From NCBI GenBank assembly GCA_013398055.1, contig VZRS01001507.1, positions 27,420 through 91,419 of the forward strand: a DNA stretch of 64,000 nucleotides. Reading direction: 5' to 3'. The translations under genes were made by a program, and so were the position numbers. This DNA comes from Ifrita kowaldi (lineage: Eukaryota > Chordata > Aves > Passeriformes > Cinclosomatidae). This document shows, piece after piece, positions 62,946-64,000 of the stretch; position 1 is the stretch's first letter; each line of letters begins with the position of its first letter. The notes beneath the pieces were generated by a model. It was not told where the DNA came from and made no database searches. It saw only the letters and a program-made list of their open reading frames with translations.

Positions 62946-63416
62946 TCACAAGTTTGGGGGCTTTTGGAGGTTATCCTCTTGTCTTTCTGGTGGACTTTTT
63001 GGCTTTAGGTTTTTGAAACTTGCCTTTTGAGTGGGGGGCTTCTTGGAGGTTTGCTTTTTGGCTTCAGGCATTTTTGAGTCTGGGGGCCTTTTGGGTCTCG
63101 TGCTTTTTGCTTTGGCTCCAGTTTGCTCGCTGGCTCTCTCCTCCTTTACCCTGGGCCCTGGCCTGTGTTTTGTCATTTTTGCCCTTAGCCCCAGCCTGCC
63201 TTTTGGCTCTTCTGCCTGCCTGTCCAGGACATGTTGTGCTTGGGTTTGTGAAGCTGACTTATCTCTGCCTTTTGGGCCCTCCAGAACTGTGGTCTCTGTG
63301 CCATCTTCTTGGTGGACATCTGTCAGTGAGGGAGATGCATGAGGACAGCTTCTTCCCTGGGGCTCCTCGTCTGCTCTGCCTGCAGGGCCCCTTTGCTCTT
63401 CCTGACACAGCTCTAG
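62946..63416 (-). CDS. Possible C-terminal exon of a basic, disordered protein
   Basis: An uninterrupted minus-strand frame ends with a stop at 62946-62948. Reading inward from 63416 it begins after a good acceptor-like sequence (TGCTTTTGCTTTCTAG, minus strand, about 63417-63432). The product would be about 157 residues, polar, with an acidic and mixed first half (LCQEEQRGPAGRADEEPQG). Its C-terminus is lysine- and proline-rich with loose repeats (STRPKRPPD, EAKKQTSKKPPTQK, KNLKPKSPPERQ). No domain is recognised. The opposite strand is also open over much of this span, as expected in GC-rich DNA, so coding is not proven. A plausible upstream exon lies at 63949-64000. Confidence 0.3.
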   Translation of the reverse strand, partial: LELCQEEQRGPAGRADEEPQGRSCPHASPSLTDVHQEDGTETTVLEGPKGRDKSASQTQAQHVLDRQAEEPKGRLGLRAKMTKHRPGPRVKEERASEQTGAKAKSTRPKRPPDSKMPEAKKQTSKKPPTQKASFKNLKPKSPPERQEDNLQKPPNL

Positions 63417-63432
63417 AAAGCAAAAGCACATT

Positions 63433-63948
63433 CAGCCGAGCAACGTCTTGGAGGACAAGAAGATGAAAAGCAAAACCCACAGGGAAGCCCTACGCCACAT
63501 GTCTTCTTAATGCAGAGATTTCTGGGACCCCAAGTCCCATGCTGGGACAAACCTCCCTTCTTGATCTACCTGTGCATTTTTCTGTGGGTGCTGATGACTC
63601 CTCTGGGCCAGCAGTCTCCTCCCCAAAAATATCCCCCCAAGACGTCATCCAAATTCACTACCTACGGTGATAGTCTATGGATTATGAAGGCCACCAGCCC
63701 GTTCACCTGCACACAGGAAAGCCTTGCTCTCAGCCCAGGGGCCTGAGAGCGTGCCAAGCAGCCCTCGCTGCAAGGCTGCTGAGCCTTGCCTCTGCGCTGA
63801 AGGAAGGCGCTGGCTGGGGGCAGCTCTTGCAGGCAGCTCCCGCAGCGGCCTGGGCCGGAGACAGGGGGCCGCCAGGCACAGGCGCCTCTGGGCAGCCCAG
63901 TTGCCTTCGGGCAGCAAGGCTGCAGCCGGCTGCTGAAGGCGGCATTAC
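63433..63948. other. GC-rich region, putative minus-strand intron
   Basis: Contains a high-GC stretch at 63720-63940 (cgcagcggcctgggccgg). No exon is clearly bounded. It would be the intron between the two candidate exons. Confidence 0.3.
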
Positions 63949-64000
63949 CTTGTTGTTCTCGGCCAGCAGCTCCTGGTGCTCCAGCTGCTCCTCCTGCGGT
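63949..64000 (-). CDS. Possible coiled-coil exon cut by window edge
   Basis: On the minus strand the last 52 bases encode PQEEQLEHQELLAENNK, a Glu/Gln/Leu-rich heptad-like segment typical of coiled-coil proteins. This runs directly into a good splice donor (AAG|GTAATG, GT at 63947-63948). The exon continues beyond the right edge. If the donor joins the acceptor near 63417, the 161-codon frame is entered only if the phases agree. The donor ends in phase 0 while that frame needs a phase shift, so another exon or a different frame may be used. The gene is not identified. Confidence 0.35.

Noticed and set aside
63020..63466. 148-codon plus-strand frame at the GC-rich end
   Set aside because: Mirror of the minus-strand frame; its leucine-, proline- and cysteine-rich composition looks like an antisense shadow of a Lys/Gln/Glu-rich frame.
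1..64000. tRNA, rRNA, CRISPR arrays, bacterial operons
   Set aside because: No cloverleaf with intact boxes, no regularly spaced repeats and no dense coding were seen; content is vertebrate.

Overview
This window looks like bird nuclear DNA, most likely a gene desert or a very long intron, AT-rich apart from its transposon copies and the right edge. The main evidence is a set of CR1 LINE copies, the dominant retrotransposon of birds, ending in the typical ATTCTATG-like 8-mer tails, together with solo LTRs of avian endogenous retroviruses (ERVs). There are no bacterial features (no operons, ribosome binding sites or dense ORFs). The mix of LTR families suggests a neoavian bird, but the species cannot be named from what is visible.

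Layout. 1-2112: CR1 on the minus strand, unusually far 5' (RT start, endonuclease and ORF1 esterase), followed by an AT microsatellite. 3250-3937: CR1 3' end on the plus strand. 7445-7560: scrap of an ERVL-type LTR, minus. 10179-11060: CR1 3' half, minus. 12114-13922: ERVL-type LTR, minus, with a 5-bp target duplication, itself interrupted by a truncated retrovirus (env tail plus 3' LTR, plus strand). 14224-14636: (CCCTT)n array with a 344-base assembly gap. 16954-17340: solo LTR, minus. 17341-40821: about 23 kb of AT-rich DNA with no recognisable gene. 40822-41412: internally deleted ERVL-type LTR, plus. 42506-43160: LTR with a rich promoter, plus. 49207-50852: CR1, minus, split by a solo LTR at 50059-50424. 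54370-54590: CR1 scrap, minus. 55559-56149: solo LTR, minus. 56549-57790: CR1, minus, containing an exact 477-bp repeat joined by one N, probably an assembly artefact. 58433-59054: solo LTR, minus. 59265-59712: 5'-truncated ERVL-type LTR, plus. 60627-62200: CR1, minus, missing its middle. 62650-64000: GC-richer end with a possible minus-strand gene (basic, disordered C-terminal exon and a coiled-coil-like exon cut by the window edge).

Function. No complete host gene is supported. The window is mainly a record of transposition: CR1 copies spread by target-primed reverse transcription, and retroviral insertions mostly reduced to solo LTRs. Two clear nesting events give relative ages: an LTR inside a CR1, and a provirus remnant inside an ERVL-type LTR. 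The only place where a host gene seems likely is the extreme right edge.
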